Notes under the pieces: generated by a model
Seen by the model: the letters and a program-made list of their open reading frames with translations, nothing else
What the model was told of the DNA's origin: nothing
The model's database searches: none
Part shown: positions 43,357 to 52,547 of the stretch, piece after piece
Layout of the letters: each line of letters begins with the position of its first letter
How positions within the stretch are numbered: position 1 is the first letter of the stretch
Translations under genes and position numbers: made by a program
Assembly (NCBI RefSeq): GCF_009831215.1
Contig: NZ_WUTW01000010.1
Coordinates: 1 to 64,000 of the forward strand
Source: Actinomadura rayongensis
Lineage (GTDB): Bacteria; Actinomycetota; Actinomycetes; Streptosporangiales; Streptosporangiaceae
Length of the DNA stretch: 64,000 nt
Direction: 5' to 3'

Positions 43357-43803
43357 TCACGGCGCGGGGCGCGTCGCGTCGATCACGTCGGGGAGGGCGG
43401 CGTTCAGCGCGTCGGCCCAGTCCCGCAGCGACGGCGCGAGGGCGGGCGGGGTCGCGGCGGCGAGCGCGGCGGCGGCCGGTCCCGCGTGCGCGGCCAGCCG
43501 GTCCAGCGCGCCGGGGACGGGCTCGACCAGCACGCGCCGCCGGTCGCCGGGGTCGCGGGTGCGGCGGGCCAGCCCGGCGGCCTCCAGCCGGTCGATCACG
43601 GCGGTGATCGCGCCGCCCGTCGAGACGCCGACCGCCCGCGCGAGCTGCCCCGGCGTGCGCGGCCCGTCCAGGCCGAGCAGGACGGCGCACTGCGCGTCCA
43701 CCACGCCGAGCCCCGCGCGCGCCGCGACGGACTGGAACAGCCGGACGGTCAGTGTCGCCGTGCGCAGCAGCGTCCGGGCCAGGTCGTCGTCCGCCGCTTC
43801 CAA
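43357..43803 (-). CDS. MarR-family transcriptional regulator
   Basis: 148 aa if translation begins at TTG 43803, which sits right behind a long GGAGGAGGGG ribosome site; the frame runs on upstream through the terminator-like region without another site. The winged helix-turn-helix is typical of MarR: AVLLGLDGPRTPGQLARAVG, then STGGAITAVIDRLEAAGLAR and the wing RDPGDRRRVLVEP. MarR proteins respond to small phenolic or drug-like ligands. It lies upstream of, and in line with, the oxoamine synthase operon and is its likely regulator. Confidence 0.88.
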   Translation of the reverse strand: MEAADDDLARTLLRTATLTVRLFQSVAARAGLGVVDAQCAVLLGLDGPRTPGQLARAVGVSTGGAITAVIDRLEAAGLARRTRDPGDRRRVLVEPVPGALDRLAAHAGPAAAALAAATPPALAPSLRDWADALNAALPDVIDATRPAP

Positions 43804-44135
43804 CGCCCCTCCTCCGCTCGCTGGCCCGCAGCGTATCCCGGCGCGGGGCGGTGGACGCGGCTGCTCCGGACGACCGATACGATGGATTTGGTTAGGACCG
43901 CTAAACAACGGCGCCGGCCCCTGCGGCCCCGGATCCCACAAGGACCCGGGGCCTTGCTGTTTTCCGGGCGTCCGGCCCGGCACGAAAACCGTCCGGACTG
44001 CGGTGGTGTGACCGGAGAGCGAACGCCGGGCCAACCCTGACCGAACAAGCGGGGGAATCGGTCCGCCGCCGTCCCGCCGCTCACTAGCCTGCGAGAACAC
44101 GGGCCGGACGGCGGCCCCGGCGCAGGGAACGGTGC
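43804..44135. other. Intergenic region between MarR and sulfotransferase genes
   Basis: This 332-base gap separates divergent genes and should hold both promoters. A near-palindrome aaggacccggggcctt lies around 43940-43955, and a T-rich stretch (ttgctgttttccggg) follows. I see no gene. No promoter could be assigned with confidence. Confidence 0.4.
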
Positions 44136-45245
44136 GTGTCCGCGAAGGTCATCCTGCACATCGGCCAGCAGAAGTCGGGGACGACGCATCTCCAGCGGAT
44201 CCTCGGGCACTGCTCGGACGGGCTCGCCGACGCCGGGATCCTGTTCCCCGCGTCGCTGCGCGAGGCCCTGCCGGACACGATCGAGAACCACGAGCGCGCC
44301 ACCTACGGACTGCTCGGCACCGAGTACCCGTGGGTGACGGCCGAGCGCGCCGCCGAGGAACGGCCCCGCTGGGACGCGCTGGCCGAGAAGGTCCGCGCCT
44401 GGCCCGGCACGGCGCTGATCTCCGCCGAGGCGCTGTCGGTGATCCGTACGGACGCGATCCGGACGCTCGTCACCGAGTTCGACGCCGACACGGTCGAGGT
44501 CGTCGTGACCACGCGTCCGCTCGGCCGGTCGCTGCCGTCGCTGTGGCAGCAGCACGTCCGCAACGGGCGCGTCAGCGCGCTCGGCGCGTTCTTCGCCTGG
44601 CTGGCGCGGCAGCGCGAGGCCGGGGCGAAGGCCGTCGAGGAGGAGCAGGACCTGCACCTGTGGCGGTCGTTCGCCCTCGGCCGGCTCGTGCGGCGCTGGG
44701 CGTCGGTCGTCGGTCCGGAGCGGGTGACGGTCGTCGTCAACCCCGGCCGTCCGCACGACCTGCTGTGGGAGCGGTTCCGCGTCGCGATCGGCGCGGACGG
44801 CGTCACCGTCGCCGACGAGGTCCACGCCGCCCGGACGCACGAGAGCCTCACGCTGCCGCAGGCGCAGGTCATGGTCCGGCTGAACGAGGCGTTCGAGACG
44901 GCGGGCTGGGACACCTACGCGGCGCGGGCCGTCCGGGAGGCGATCGTGCTGCGCGGGACGGTGCCGGGGCCGCGGCCGGGCGTCCCGGAGTCGGCGTGGC
45001 GGCTGGTCGAGTCGTGGACGGAGGAGGACCTCGCCGACCTGCGCGCGACCGGCGCGCGGATCATCGGCGACGTCGCCGAGCTGCGGTTCAGCCCCGAACG
45101 CGACCTGCACGGCCCGATCACGCACGAGCAGATCGCCGAGGCCGCCGCCGCCGCGCTGCTCGCCGTCGCCGACCGCGACCGGTTCGCGCCGCCGGTGCCC
45201 GAGGTGCCCGCGCAGCGCCGCCGCGTCCTGCGGGTGCGCCGGTGA
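44136..45245 (+). CDS. Sulfotransferase-like protein
   Basis: 369 aa from GTG 44136. The 5'-PAPS phosphate-binding loop is at the very start: ILHIGQQKSGTTHLQ (residues ~6-20), with a possible 3'-phosphate motif in TTRPLGRSLPSLWQQH (~residue 128). Actinomycete proteins of this kind transfer sulfate from PAPS to sugars, lipids or other small molecules. No PAPS synthesis genes are near. The next gene, with a 4-base overlap, encodes a sulfatase, so addition and removal of sulfate may be linked. Confidence 0.8.
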   Translation: MSAKVILHIGQQKSGTTHLQRILGHCSDGLADAGILFPASLREALPDTIENHERATYGLLGTEYPWVTAERAAEERPRWDALAEKVRAWPGTALISAEALSVIRTDAIRTLVTEFDADTVEVVVTTRPLGRSLPSLWQQHVRNGRVSALGAFFAWLARQREAGAKAVEEEQDLHLWRSFALGRLVRRWASVVGPERVTVVVNPGRPHDLLWERFRVAIGADGVTVADEVHAARTHESLTLPQAQVMVRLNEAFETAGWDTYAARAVREAIVLRGTVPGPRPGVPESAWRLVESWTEEDLADLRATGARIIGDVAELRFSPERDLHGPITHEQIAEAAAAALLAVADRDRFAPPVPEVPAQRRRVLRVRR

Positions 45246-46753
45246 GGCGTCTCGGCGCCGTCCTGCTCGGCCTCGTCCTGCTCGCGTCGGGCTGCGCGGC
45301 CGGACCGGGCACCGCCGAGCCCGCCAAGCCGCGCAAAAAGCCGAACTTCATCTTCGTCCTGGCCGACGACCTGGACGACACGCTCATGCCGTACATGCCG
45401 AAGACGGCACGGGACATCACCGCGCAGGGCGTGACGCTGAACCGCTACTACGTCAACCTGTCGTGGTGCTGCCCGTCGCGGGCGTCCACGCTGCGCGGCC
45501 AGTACGCGCACAACACCGGCGTGTGGAGCAACAACCCGCCGAACGGCGGCTTCGTGGAGTTCTACAAGCGCGGCGAGGAGAAGGACACGCTCGCCACGTG
45601 GCTGGCGAAGGCGGGCTACCGCAGCGGGCTGTTCGGCAAGTACCTGAACGGCTATCCCGAGCAGGTGCCGTCGCTGCCGCTCACGCGCGTCCCGCCGGGC
45701 TGGGACACGTGGGTGGCGCCGGTGGCCGGGCACCCGTTCCAGGGGTTCGACTACACGCTCAACGTGAACGGGTCGCTCGTGCACCGGCGGCCGTCCCCGA
45801 AGACGTACCTGACGGACGTGCTGTCGCAGTACGCGCGGCAGTTCGTCACCGCGGCGGACAAGCGGCCGTTCTTCGCCTACATCGCGCCCGTCACGCCGCA
45901 TCCCCCGGCCGTCCCTGCGCCGCGCCACGCGAAGCTGTACCCGGGGCTGAAGGCGCCGCGCACGCCCGCCTACGACGCGCCGCCTGCGGGCAAGCCGACC
46001 GAGGTGCGGCGGCTGCCGCCGCTCACGTCCGGCGAGGAGCGCCGGTGGGACACGCTGTTCCGGCACCGCGCCCAGTCGATGCGGGCCATCGACGACATGG
46101 TGGACGCTCTGGTCACCGCGCTGCGCTCCGCCGGGCGGCTGGACGACACCTACATCGTCGTCACGTCCGACAACGGCTTCCACATCGGCGACTACCGGAT
46201 GCCGCCCGGCAAGAACACCGGGTACGAAGGTGACATCCGGGTGCCGTTCGTGGTGCGCGGGCCGGGCGTGCCTGCGGGCCGCACGGTGTCGGCGCTGGCC
46301 GGGAACACCGACATCGCGCCGACGCTGCTCGACCTCGCCGGGGCGCGGCGTCCGCCGATCGTGGACGGGCGCTCGCTGCGTCCTCTGCTGTCCGGACGGC
46401 GCCCGTCCGGCTGGCGGTCGGCGTTCCTGCTGGAGCACGGGACGGCGCGCGGGACCCATCCGTCCGCCCGCTACGACTTGCCGGGAAAGCCGCCGGATTC
46501 GTACACGTCCAAGACGCGCACGCAGTTCTATCTGCCGGTCTTCACGGGCCTGCGCACCGATCGCTACCTCTATCTGGACTACGCGACGGGCGAGCGGGAG
46601 CTGTACGACATGGAGCGCGACCCGTACCAGCTCCACAACCTCGCCGCCGCCGACCCGGCCGAGGTGGAACGGCTCACGACGTGGATCGGGCGGCTGAGCG
46701 ACTGCGCCGCCGCGTCCTGCCGGACCGCCGAGGCCCGTCCGCCCGAGCGCTGA
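45242..46753 (+). CDS. Secreted lipoprotein sulfatase
   Basis: 503 aa from GTG 45242, overlapping the sulfotransferase stop. Lipoprotein signal with Cys18 (VLLASGC). Type I sulfatase fold: FIFVLADDLDD metal site, the formylglycine motif CCPSR (Cys76 to be oxidised) followed by ASTLRG, GLFGKYLNGY, and DNGFHIGDYRMPPGKNTGYE near residue 310. It needs a formylglycine-generating enzyme, not found in the window. It is expected on the outer face of the membrane, cleaving a sulfate ester (or, in some relatives, a phosphate ester). Confidence 0.92.
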   Translation: MRRLGAVLLGLVLLASGCAAGPGTAEPAKPRKKPNFIFVLADDLDDTLMPYMPKTARDITAQGVTLNRYYVNLSWCCPSRASTLRGQYAHNTGVWSNNPPNGGFVEFYKRGEEKDTLATWLAKAGYRSGLFGKYLNGYPEQVPSLPLTRVPPGWDTWVAPVAGHPFQGFDYTLNVNGSLVHRRPSPKTYLTDVLSQYARQFVTAADKRPFFAYIAPVTPHPPAVPAPRHAKLYPGLKAPRTPAYDAPPAGKPTEVRRLPPLTSGEERRWDTLFRHRAQSMRAIDDMVDALVTALRSAGRLDDTYIVVTSDNGFHIGDYRMPPGKNTGYEGDIRVPFVVRGPGVPAGRTVSALAGNTDIAPTLLDLAGARRPPIVDGRSLRPLLSGRRPSGWRSAFLLEHGTARGTHPSARYDLPGKPPDSYTSKTRTQFYLPVFTGLRTDRYLYLDYATGERELYDMERDPYQLHNLAAADPAEVERLTTWIGRLSDCAAASCRTAEARPPER

Positions 46754-46823
46754 GCTGGGCTTTGTTTGACCGGCGGGTGTCGCGGCATACCGGGGGCGTT
46801 CGCGACCCTAGGAGGGACCAGCC

Positions 46824-47282
46824 ATGACCGTCCATCTGTGGCCTCGCCGCGGCGAGGCCGAGCCCGCGCACCCCGGCGACACCGTCGTGGCACCGCCCGC
46901 GCAGCGCCGTCCGTGGCGGCGCGGGGCGCACGCCCGCACCGTCCCCGTGCCCGGCGGGGACACGCCCCCGCCGCCCGTCGTGGAGCGTCCGCGCCGTCGC
47001 TGGCGGCGGCACGGCTCCAACCCGGTGAGCATGGCGATCTCCGCCGCCGGCTGGGCCGCCGCGCTCATCCTGCTGCTCGGGATGCTGCTCGTGTGGTCGG
47101 ACGCCAACCCCGGCAACGTCCTCGTGGACCGGACGCTGGACGTGGGCCGCTGGCTCGCCACGCCCTTCCACGACCTGTTCACCCGGCGCGACCCCGACGA
47201 GCAGCTCTACATCAACTGGGGCATCGCCGCCGTCGCGTACTACGCGGTGAGCCGGATCGTCGCCTGGCTGGTGCGCTTCTAG
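46824..47282 (+). CDS. Small membrane protein upstream of NACHT gene
   Basis: 152 aa from ATG 46824, with an AGGAGG site. A ~75-residue Pro/Arg-rich cytosolic N-terminus is followed by a hydrophobic helix (ISAAGWAAALILLLGMLLVW) and a second (INWGIAAVAYYAVSRIVAWL), separated by a loop with DLFTRRDPDEQ. I recognise the type as a common actinomycete membrane protein of unknown function. It precedes the NACHT gene by 71 bases on the same strand, and both are membrane proteins, so a link is possible. Confidence 0.75.
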   Translation: MTVHLWPRRGEAEPAHPGDTVVAPPAQRRPWRRGAHARTVPVPGGDTPPPPVVERPRRRWRRHGSNPVSMAISAAGWAAALILLLGMLLVWSDANPGNVLVDRTLDVGRWLATPFHDLFTRRDPDEQLYINWGIAAVAYYAVSRIVAWLVRF

Positions 47283-47353
47283 CCGCTTCCGCAACCGGCC
47301 ATCCCGGCCTGATCCGTCCGCTTCCGGACGGCTCGTCGGGCAGAGTCGGAGCC

Positions 47354-50300
47354 ATGGTGAACTGGCGGGCCGTCGTGCTGCTGCTCGGCGCAGCGGGGAC
47401 GGCGCTCGCGGTCGCCGTGGCGAGCAACCAGGTGCTCAACGACCGGAAGCTCGACTGGAACTGGGCGTACCTGGCGTTCCTGTTCACGACGATGCTGTCG
47501 GTGTTCTCGCTCCACGCGGCGACGCCCGGCGGCGGGACGGACCGGGCGCCGTCCGTCCGCTGGGGCCGCCGCTGGACGTACCGGCGGCAGGTGCGGCACT
47601 CGGTCGCCGACATGGAGACGATCGGGATCATGACGCAGGGCGAGTACGTCCTGCGGATGAAGCAGGTCTACGTGGACGTGGCGCTGCGGCCCCGGCCCGT
47701 CCAGGAGACCGAACGCGACCCCGGCGTCGGCGCGGCACCCCCCGGCCCGGGCCGACGCGGCCCTCTGTCGTCGTTCCTGGACGACAACCGTGTCTTCGCA
47801 GTGATCGGCAGCCCCGGGTCGGGCAAGACGACCCTCGTCCGTCACGTCGCGTTGGCTCTATGCCGACCGTGGTCGTGGCATCGCCGCCGCCTGCCCGTGC
47901 TGCTCTACCTGCGCGACCACGCGGACGCGATCCTTTCCGGCACCGACCTGGCCGACCTGGCCGTGTCCGTCCCGTGGCTGCGCGGCCGAATCCCGGCGTC
48001 ATGGCTGGCGCGGCGCCTCGACGCGGGCCGCTGCCTCGTCCTGCTGGACGGCCTGGACGAGGTCGCCGACGACGCCGACCGCCGCCGCGTCGTCACCTGG
48101 GTGCGCGCACAGATCGCCCGGCATCCGCGCAGCACGTTCGTGGTGACATCGCGTCCGCACGGATACACGTCCAACCGCATTCCCACCGCGGACGTCCTCC
48201 AGGTGCAGCGGTTCAGCCCCGCGCAGATCAGCGAGTTCCTGCACGGCTGGTATCGCGCGATCGAACACCGCGCCCGCCAGGGCTCCGCGCGCCACATTGC
48301 CGAGGTGGCCGACGAGCGGGCCGCCGACCTCCTCGGCCGCATCCGTGAGCAGGTGGCGCTCTACGACCTCGCGGCGAACCCGCTGCTCCTGACGATGATC
48401 GCGAACGTCCACCGGTACCGGGGGCAGTTGCCGGGCAGCCGCGCGGCGCTGTACGCGGAGATGTGCGACGTCCTGCTGAACCGGCGCCAGGAGGACAAGA
48501 ACCTGAACGACCGCCTCGGACTCACCGGCCCGCAGAAGACCGTGATCGTGCAGCGGCTGGCGACGCACATGATGACGCAGCGGACCCGCGACGTCTCCAG
48601 CGCCGAGGCGTGCGACGCCATCGAGACCCCGCTGGCCGAGGTCAGCGGCGACATCCCGCCCATGACCTTCCTGCGCGAGGTCGCCCGGACCGGGCTGGTC
48701 GTGGAACGCGAACACGACCGCTACGGGTTCGTCCATCTGACCTTGCAGGAGTTCCTCGCCGCGGCCCACATCCGTCAAAACCCGGATCTGCTTCACCTGC
48801 TCACCCAGAACGTGAGCAAGGCGTGGTGGCGGGAAACGGCATTGCTCTGGGCGGCCGACGCTGACGCCAGCCCGCTCGTCGCGGCATGCCTCGACGCCAA
48901 CACGGTGACGGCCCTGGTGCTCGCACTCGACTGCGCCGGCGAGGCCCGCCAGTTGCGGCCCGACCTCCGGCAGCGGGTCGATCGGATGTTGTCCTCGCCG
49001 TCGCCCGACGACGTTCTCCCTACGTCGATCGTCGAAGGGATCCGGCTCTCGCTCGAACTCCGCAGAGTGGTCTGGCTTGATGAGCACGCGGGAACCACCG
49101 TGTCCGCCCGCCCGATTTCCGGGCGGGTCTGGATGGTGCCGCCCCGCCCCGACCTACCGGGCATCCACGTGTTCGCGATGGGCGTCAGGGCGGAGGAAGT
49201 ACGGGAGTTCGTCACGTGGGTGAACACGACGCTGGACGACGGCTTCGTCTACCGGCTTCCCACACCGGACGAAATCCGCCGCATCGACCTTTCCCCGAAC
49301 CTTGACGTCTGCACGGTCTGGACCGCCGACGAGACACGACTCCTTCTGCATTGCCCCGGCGATACGCCGTGGCCCTACCTTCCCACCCCAGTCCAGGTGG
49401 CGCAATTCACAAGACGGTGCCTCGCCCATTTTGAGCCACTTTTACAGCTCCTCCTCGGCGCGCGGGACGACGATGAACTGACCGACCTTCTGACCTATGC
49501 CTACGTCACCGGGGCGGACCAGGGGAGCCCGCTCACGAGCCGTGCGGCGCGCGCCCTTCTTCTCATCGACAACGCCGGCGCCGCAGAACTCCGCGATACA
49601 CGGGACTCGTGGTTCGACGCCGCGACATCGCTCCTTTCGTCCTGCGGCGTCTCGCCGGTGTACCCCGCCGATCCGGAGAACGTGGTCCACACGCTGTCGA
49701 GCCTGGTGCCGAGTGGATCCACAGGTCCGGACGGCGGCCTGCAATCGTTGCTCGCCAACGCGCGCTCCGCCGATCCGGAACTGACCGCAGCACTCTCCGA
49801 CCCCATTCCGTTACCAGGCATCGGGATGAGGCCGGCCGGCCGAGAGCATCACACCTCGCCGCTGCCGTACGAGCACCACCGCCGGATGACGCTTTTCTGC
49901 AGAGCAGAGAAATTCGGCACTATAATCGGGCGGGATTATATGGCCTCCATTCCCGCCTTGACGATCACGAGCCGAATATTCATCGCCTCATGGCTTCAAG
50001 CGCATCCCGACCGGAACGTGCCGTGGTCCACGCCGGACCCCGTTCATTCCTTCGACCACGAATTCCAAGAATTCCTCGGCTTGGCACTGCCGCCGGCCGA
50101 GGACCCCGCGCAGATCCTCACCGATCTCGACGTGCGCGTACGGGCCTCCGAGCCGGGAGCCACGCTGATCGGCCACGCCCTGCGGCTGGCGAGAGAGCTG
50201 CTGTCGGCCGAACACGTGGACCCGGAGCGGATGGTGGAGGCGGCGGCGTGCGTGTTCGCCTTCGCGCTGTCGGAACCGGGCGGACCCGCGCAGAACCTCG

Positions 50301-50395
50301 CGCGCCAGGTGTTGTACTCGCTGGTCTCGTTCACGGGGCCGCCGAACGAGCAGCCGGAGCGGAATCAGGTCGTGCTTTTGGTTCGGGAAGGCTGA
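47354..50395 (+). CDS. Membrane-anchored NACHT-domain NTPase (NLR-like)
   Basis: 1013 aa from ATG 47354. Two N-terminal helices (AVVLLLGAAGTALAVAVAS and LAFLFTTMLSVFSL) anchor it. NACHT domain: Walker A GSPGSGKTTL (~residue 151), Walker B CLVLLDGLDEV (~226), sensor VVTSRPHGY and a helical arm ending FVHLTLQEFLAAAHI. A helical linker follows, then a stretch with EVREFVTWVN...VYRLPTPDE (~615-640) resembling part of a formylglycine-enzyme (SUMF1) fold. Bacterial NACHT proteins act as phage or stress sensors, but many actinomycete members are uncharacterised. The 3' third has clearly lower GC, suggesting transfer. Confidence 0.88.
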   Translation: MVNWRAVVLLLGAAGTALAVAVASNQVLNDRKLDWNWAYLAFLFTTMLSVFSLHAATPGGGTDRAPSVRWGRRWTYRRQVRHSVADMETIGIMTQGEYVLRMKQVYVDVALRPRPVQETERDPGVGAAPPGPGRRGPLSSFLDDNRVFAVIGSPGSGKTTLVRHVALALCRPWSWHRRRLPVLLYLRDHADAILSGTDLADLAVSVPWLRGRIPASWLARRLDAGRCLVLLDGLDEVADDADRRRVVTWVRAQIARHPRSTFVVTSRPHGYTSNRIPTADVLQVQRFSPAQISEFLHGWYRAIEHRARQGSARHIAEVADERAADLLGRIREQVALYDLAANPLLLTMIANVHRYRGQLPGSRAALYAEMCDVLLNRRQEDKNLNDRLGLTGPQKTVIVQRLATHMMTQRTRDVSSAEACDAIETPLAEVSGDIPPMTFLREVARTGLVVEREHDRYGFVHLTLQEFLAAAHIRQNPDLLHLLTQNVSKAWWRETALLWAADADASPLVAACLDANTVTALVLALDCAGEARQLRPDLRQRVDRMLSSPSPDDVLPTSIVEGIRLSLELRRVVWLDEHAGTTVSARPISGRVWMVPPRPDLPGIHVFAMGVRAEEVREFVTWVNTTLDDGFVYRLPTPDEIRRIDLSPNLDVCTVWTADETRLLLHCPGDTPWPYLPTPVQVAQFTRRCLAHFEPLLQLLLGARDDDELTDLLTYAYVTGADQGSPLTSRAARALLLIDNAGAAELRDTRDSWFDAATSLLSSCGVSPVYPADPENVVHTLSSLVPSGSTGPDGGLQSLLANARSADPELTAALSDPIPLPGIGMRPAGREHHTSPLPYEHHRRMTLFCRAEKFGTIIGRDYMASIPALTITSRIFIASWLQAHPDRNVPWSTPDPVHSFDHEFQEFLGLALPPAEDPAQILTDLDVRVRASEPGATLIGHALRLARELLSAEHVDPERMVEAAACVFAFALSEPGGPAQNLARQVLYSLVSFTGPPNEQPERNQVVLLVREG

Positions 50396-50474
50396 AGGGG
50401 ACGTTCCAGGCGATCACTGGTCGGATGGGCGGGATTCACTCGGGGGCCACGTTCGGCTTCTAGCGTCGCCGATC

Positions 50475-51863
50475 ATGAAGCTGAGGAAGAGCATGTCCGT
50501 GGTGGCCGTGGCCGCTGCGTTCGGCGCCGTGGGCGTCGCCCCGGCTAACGCCGCCACGGCCGGGAAGGTCACGGTTCGGCGGGACGGGCCGGTGCGCGTT
50601 GTGCCGTTCACCGTTCGGGACGGCGGTGAGGCGCTGGTGAGCCTTACCGCCGCCGCGCCGGGTGTGTCGTGGGGGCGGAAGGGGGCCGAGTCCGCCGTCG
50701 TCGCCGTCGATGTGGACGGGAAGCACGTCACCGATCTCGTTGTGCCGTCCGCTGTGCCGACGGCTCGGAGCTTTGCGCTCGGTTCGCTCAAGCGCGGGCA
50801 TCATGTGCTCGGGCTTCGGTTCTCGGCCAAGGCAAGTGCCCCGGCGGCGCGGTCGGTCGTGTTGAGCCGTCCGGCTGTTGCTACGCCGCGCGCCGACCAG
50901 ACGGCGCTGCGGTACGCGCCGGTCGTGGTCGGGCGCACGCTGGCCGCGCTCGGTGACCCGTATCAGAACGCGCGTACCGACACCCCGCTCATCGGGTGGC
51001 ATGAGGAGCTGCCTGCCGCTACGCCTGGGCATCGGGTGTTTGAGTATTCGGTCGTGTGGAGCAATGAGGACGGCGGTACCGACACCCCGGCGCTGATGGC
51101 GCGTTGGGGGCGGAGTACCGACATCGAGTGGGTTTATCGGGTCGAGGTGGATGCTCATGGCGAGCGTGTTCCTGGGTCGGATGTGTACCAGGCCGCCAAC
51201 CACCAGACGCTGCATTTCACCGGCACGTATGAAGGCGATCATCCGCTCATTCAGACCTGCACCTCGAACAACAACATGTGCGACCAGGTCACGAAGCCGG
51301 CGCCGCTGCGGTTCTTCCTGGACACGACGCAGACGCGTCCGGCCGACCGCGCCCGTGAGGTCCTCATGGACCGCAACGCGTGGACGTATCCGGTGATGGC
51401 GCAGGAGATGCTGCGCGAGAACAAGATCGAGAACCCGTCCGACCCGGCGACGCCGCTGGTCGGCGACCAGCGCACCTACCTCTACATCGAGATCAAGAAG
51501 CAGACCGGCGCGGCGACCGGGACCGGTTCGGTGCCCGGGGTGTCGGTGGGCGTGCGGTTGAAGGGCGACCCGAAGACGCTGTACCGCTCCGACCACGCCG
51601 TCCCGTCGTGGTCGATCGAGCGCGACGTGCCCGCCGCGACGACGGTCGAGCTGCCCGCCGGAACCAAGCTCACCGACGTCGCGTCCGTCGAGGCGATCCG
51701 GCAGCCGATCGGCGCCGGCGACAACGGCGCGCCCGCCACGGTGACGGCGATCAACCGGGCGTTCTTCCTCGGCGCGGACTACCTTCCGCAGGCGTCCACG
51801 CTGACGTGGAAGGGCGAGGTGACGCTGACGGCCGACCGGCCCACCGCCGTCCTCACGGGCTGA
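50475..51863 (+). CDS. Secreted protein of unknown function
   Basis: 462 aa. A clear signal peptide (MKLRKSMSVVAVAAAFGAVG, cleavage after ANA near residue 27) and no membrane anchor. The mature protein looks mainly beta-stranded, with recurring motifs such as GRTLAALGDPYQNARTDTPL, YSVVWSNEDGGTDTPALMAR and FTGTYEGDHPLIQTCTSNN. I do not recognise a family; similar Streptomyces proteins are annotated hypothetical. The cysteine pair at about residue 262-272 may form a disulfide. It stands between the NACHT gene and a convergent regulator. Confidence 0.75.
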   Translation: MKLRKSMSVVAVAAAFGAVGVAPANAATAGKVTVRRDGPVRVVPFTVRDGGEALVSLTAAAPGVSWGRKGAESAVVAVDVDGKHVTDLVVPSAVPTARSFALGSLKRGHHVLGLRFSAKASAPAARSVVLSRPAVATPRADQTALRYAPVVVGRTLAALGDPYQNARTDTPLIGWHEELPAATPGHRVFEYSVVWSNEDGGTDTPALMARWGRSTDIEWVYRVEVDAHGERVPGSDVYQAANHQTLHFTGTYEGDHPLIQTCTSNNNMCDQVTKPAPLRFFLDTTQTRPADRAREVLMDRNAWTYPVMAQEMLRENKIENPSDPATPLVGDQRTYLYIEIKKQTGAATGTGSVPGVSVGVRLKGDPKTLYRSDHAVPSWSIERDVPAATTVELPAGTKLTDVASVEAIRQPIGAGDNGAPATVTAINRAFFLGADYLPQASTLTWKGEVTLTADRPTAVLTG

Positions 51864-51877
51864 TCCAACGCGGCGGC

Positions 51878-52480
51878 CTAGGGGACGCGGCGCTTCGGGC
51901 GCGCGCGGGTGTGGATGCGCTCCCCCTGCGGCCCGAAGATGCTCAGCAGTTCGACCGGCCTGTCGTCCGCGCTCGTGAACGCGTGCGGGACGCGCGTGTC
52001 GAACTCGGCCGCCTCCCCGGCCGCCAGCGTCAGGTCGTGCTCACCGAGCAGCAACCGAAGCCTCCCGGACAGGACGTACAGCCACTCGTAACCCTCGTGG
52101 CTGCGCTGGTCGGAGGGGTCGCACCGCCGCCCGCCCGGCATGATGTGCTTGAACGCGCGCAGCCCGCCGCCGAGGCCCCGGGTGAGCGGGACGAACGTCA
52201 TGCCGTCGCGCTCGAACGGGCGCGCGTGGATGCGCGGATCGCCGGTGGGCGGGGCGCCGACCAGCTCGTCCAACGGCACCTGGTGGACGCGCGCGAGGGG
52301 CAGCAGCAGTTCCAGCGTCGGGCGCCGTCCGCCCGACTCCAGCCGGGACAGCGTGCTGACCGAGATGCCCGTGTCCTCCGCCAGCTCGGCCAGGGTCGCG
52401 CCCCGCTCCCGGCGCAGGGCGCGCAGGCGCGGCCCCACCGAGGTCAGGACGCCGTCCAGTTCGTCGCTCATGCCTCCCAT
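51878..52480 (-). CDS. XRE-cupin transcriptional regulator
   Basis: 200 aa from ATG 52480, which has GGAG 7 bases upstream; ATG 52471 is crowded by its own GGAGG. N-terminal XRE helix-turn-helix (LRALRRERGATLAELAEDTG, then SVSTLSRLESG) and a C-terminal cupin barrel (HEGYEWLYVLSGRLRLLLGE, then AAEFDTRVPHAF). This two-domain layout senses small ligands. It diverges from the flavoprotein gene at 52548, and a perfect dyad between them is probably its operator. Confidence 0.93.
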   Translation of the reverse strand: MGGMSDELDGVLTSVGPRLRALRRERGATLAELAEDTGISVSTLSRLESGGRRPTLELLLPLARVHQVPLDELVGAPPTGDPRIHARPFERDGMTFVPLTRGLGGGLRAFKHIMPGGRRCDPSDQRSHEGYEWLYVLSGRLRLLLGEHDLTLAAGEAAEFDTRVPHAFTSADDRPVELLSIFGPQGERIHTRARPKRRVP

Positions 52481-52498
52481 GTTGCCACTCCGGCAACA
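52480..52498. promoter_or_regulatory. Operator between XRE-cupin and flavoprotein genes
   Basis: tgttgcc-actcc-ggcaaca is a perfect dyad with 7-bp arms and a 5-base centre. It begins at the regulator's start codon and lies 50 bases upstream of the flavoprotein. A second small dyad, ctttg-tc-caaag, follows at 52501-52512. The position suits control of both divergent genes by the XRE-cupin protein. Confidence 0.6.
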
Positions 52499-52547
52499 AA
52501 CTTTGTCCAAAGCGCCTCCATCGCCGATGCTGCGTGCCAGGAGGTGC

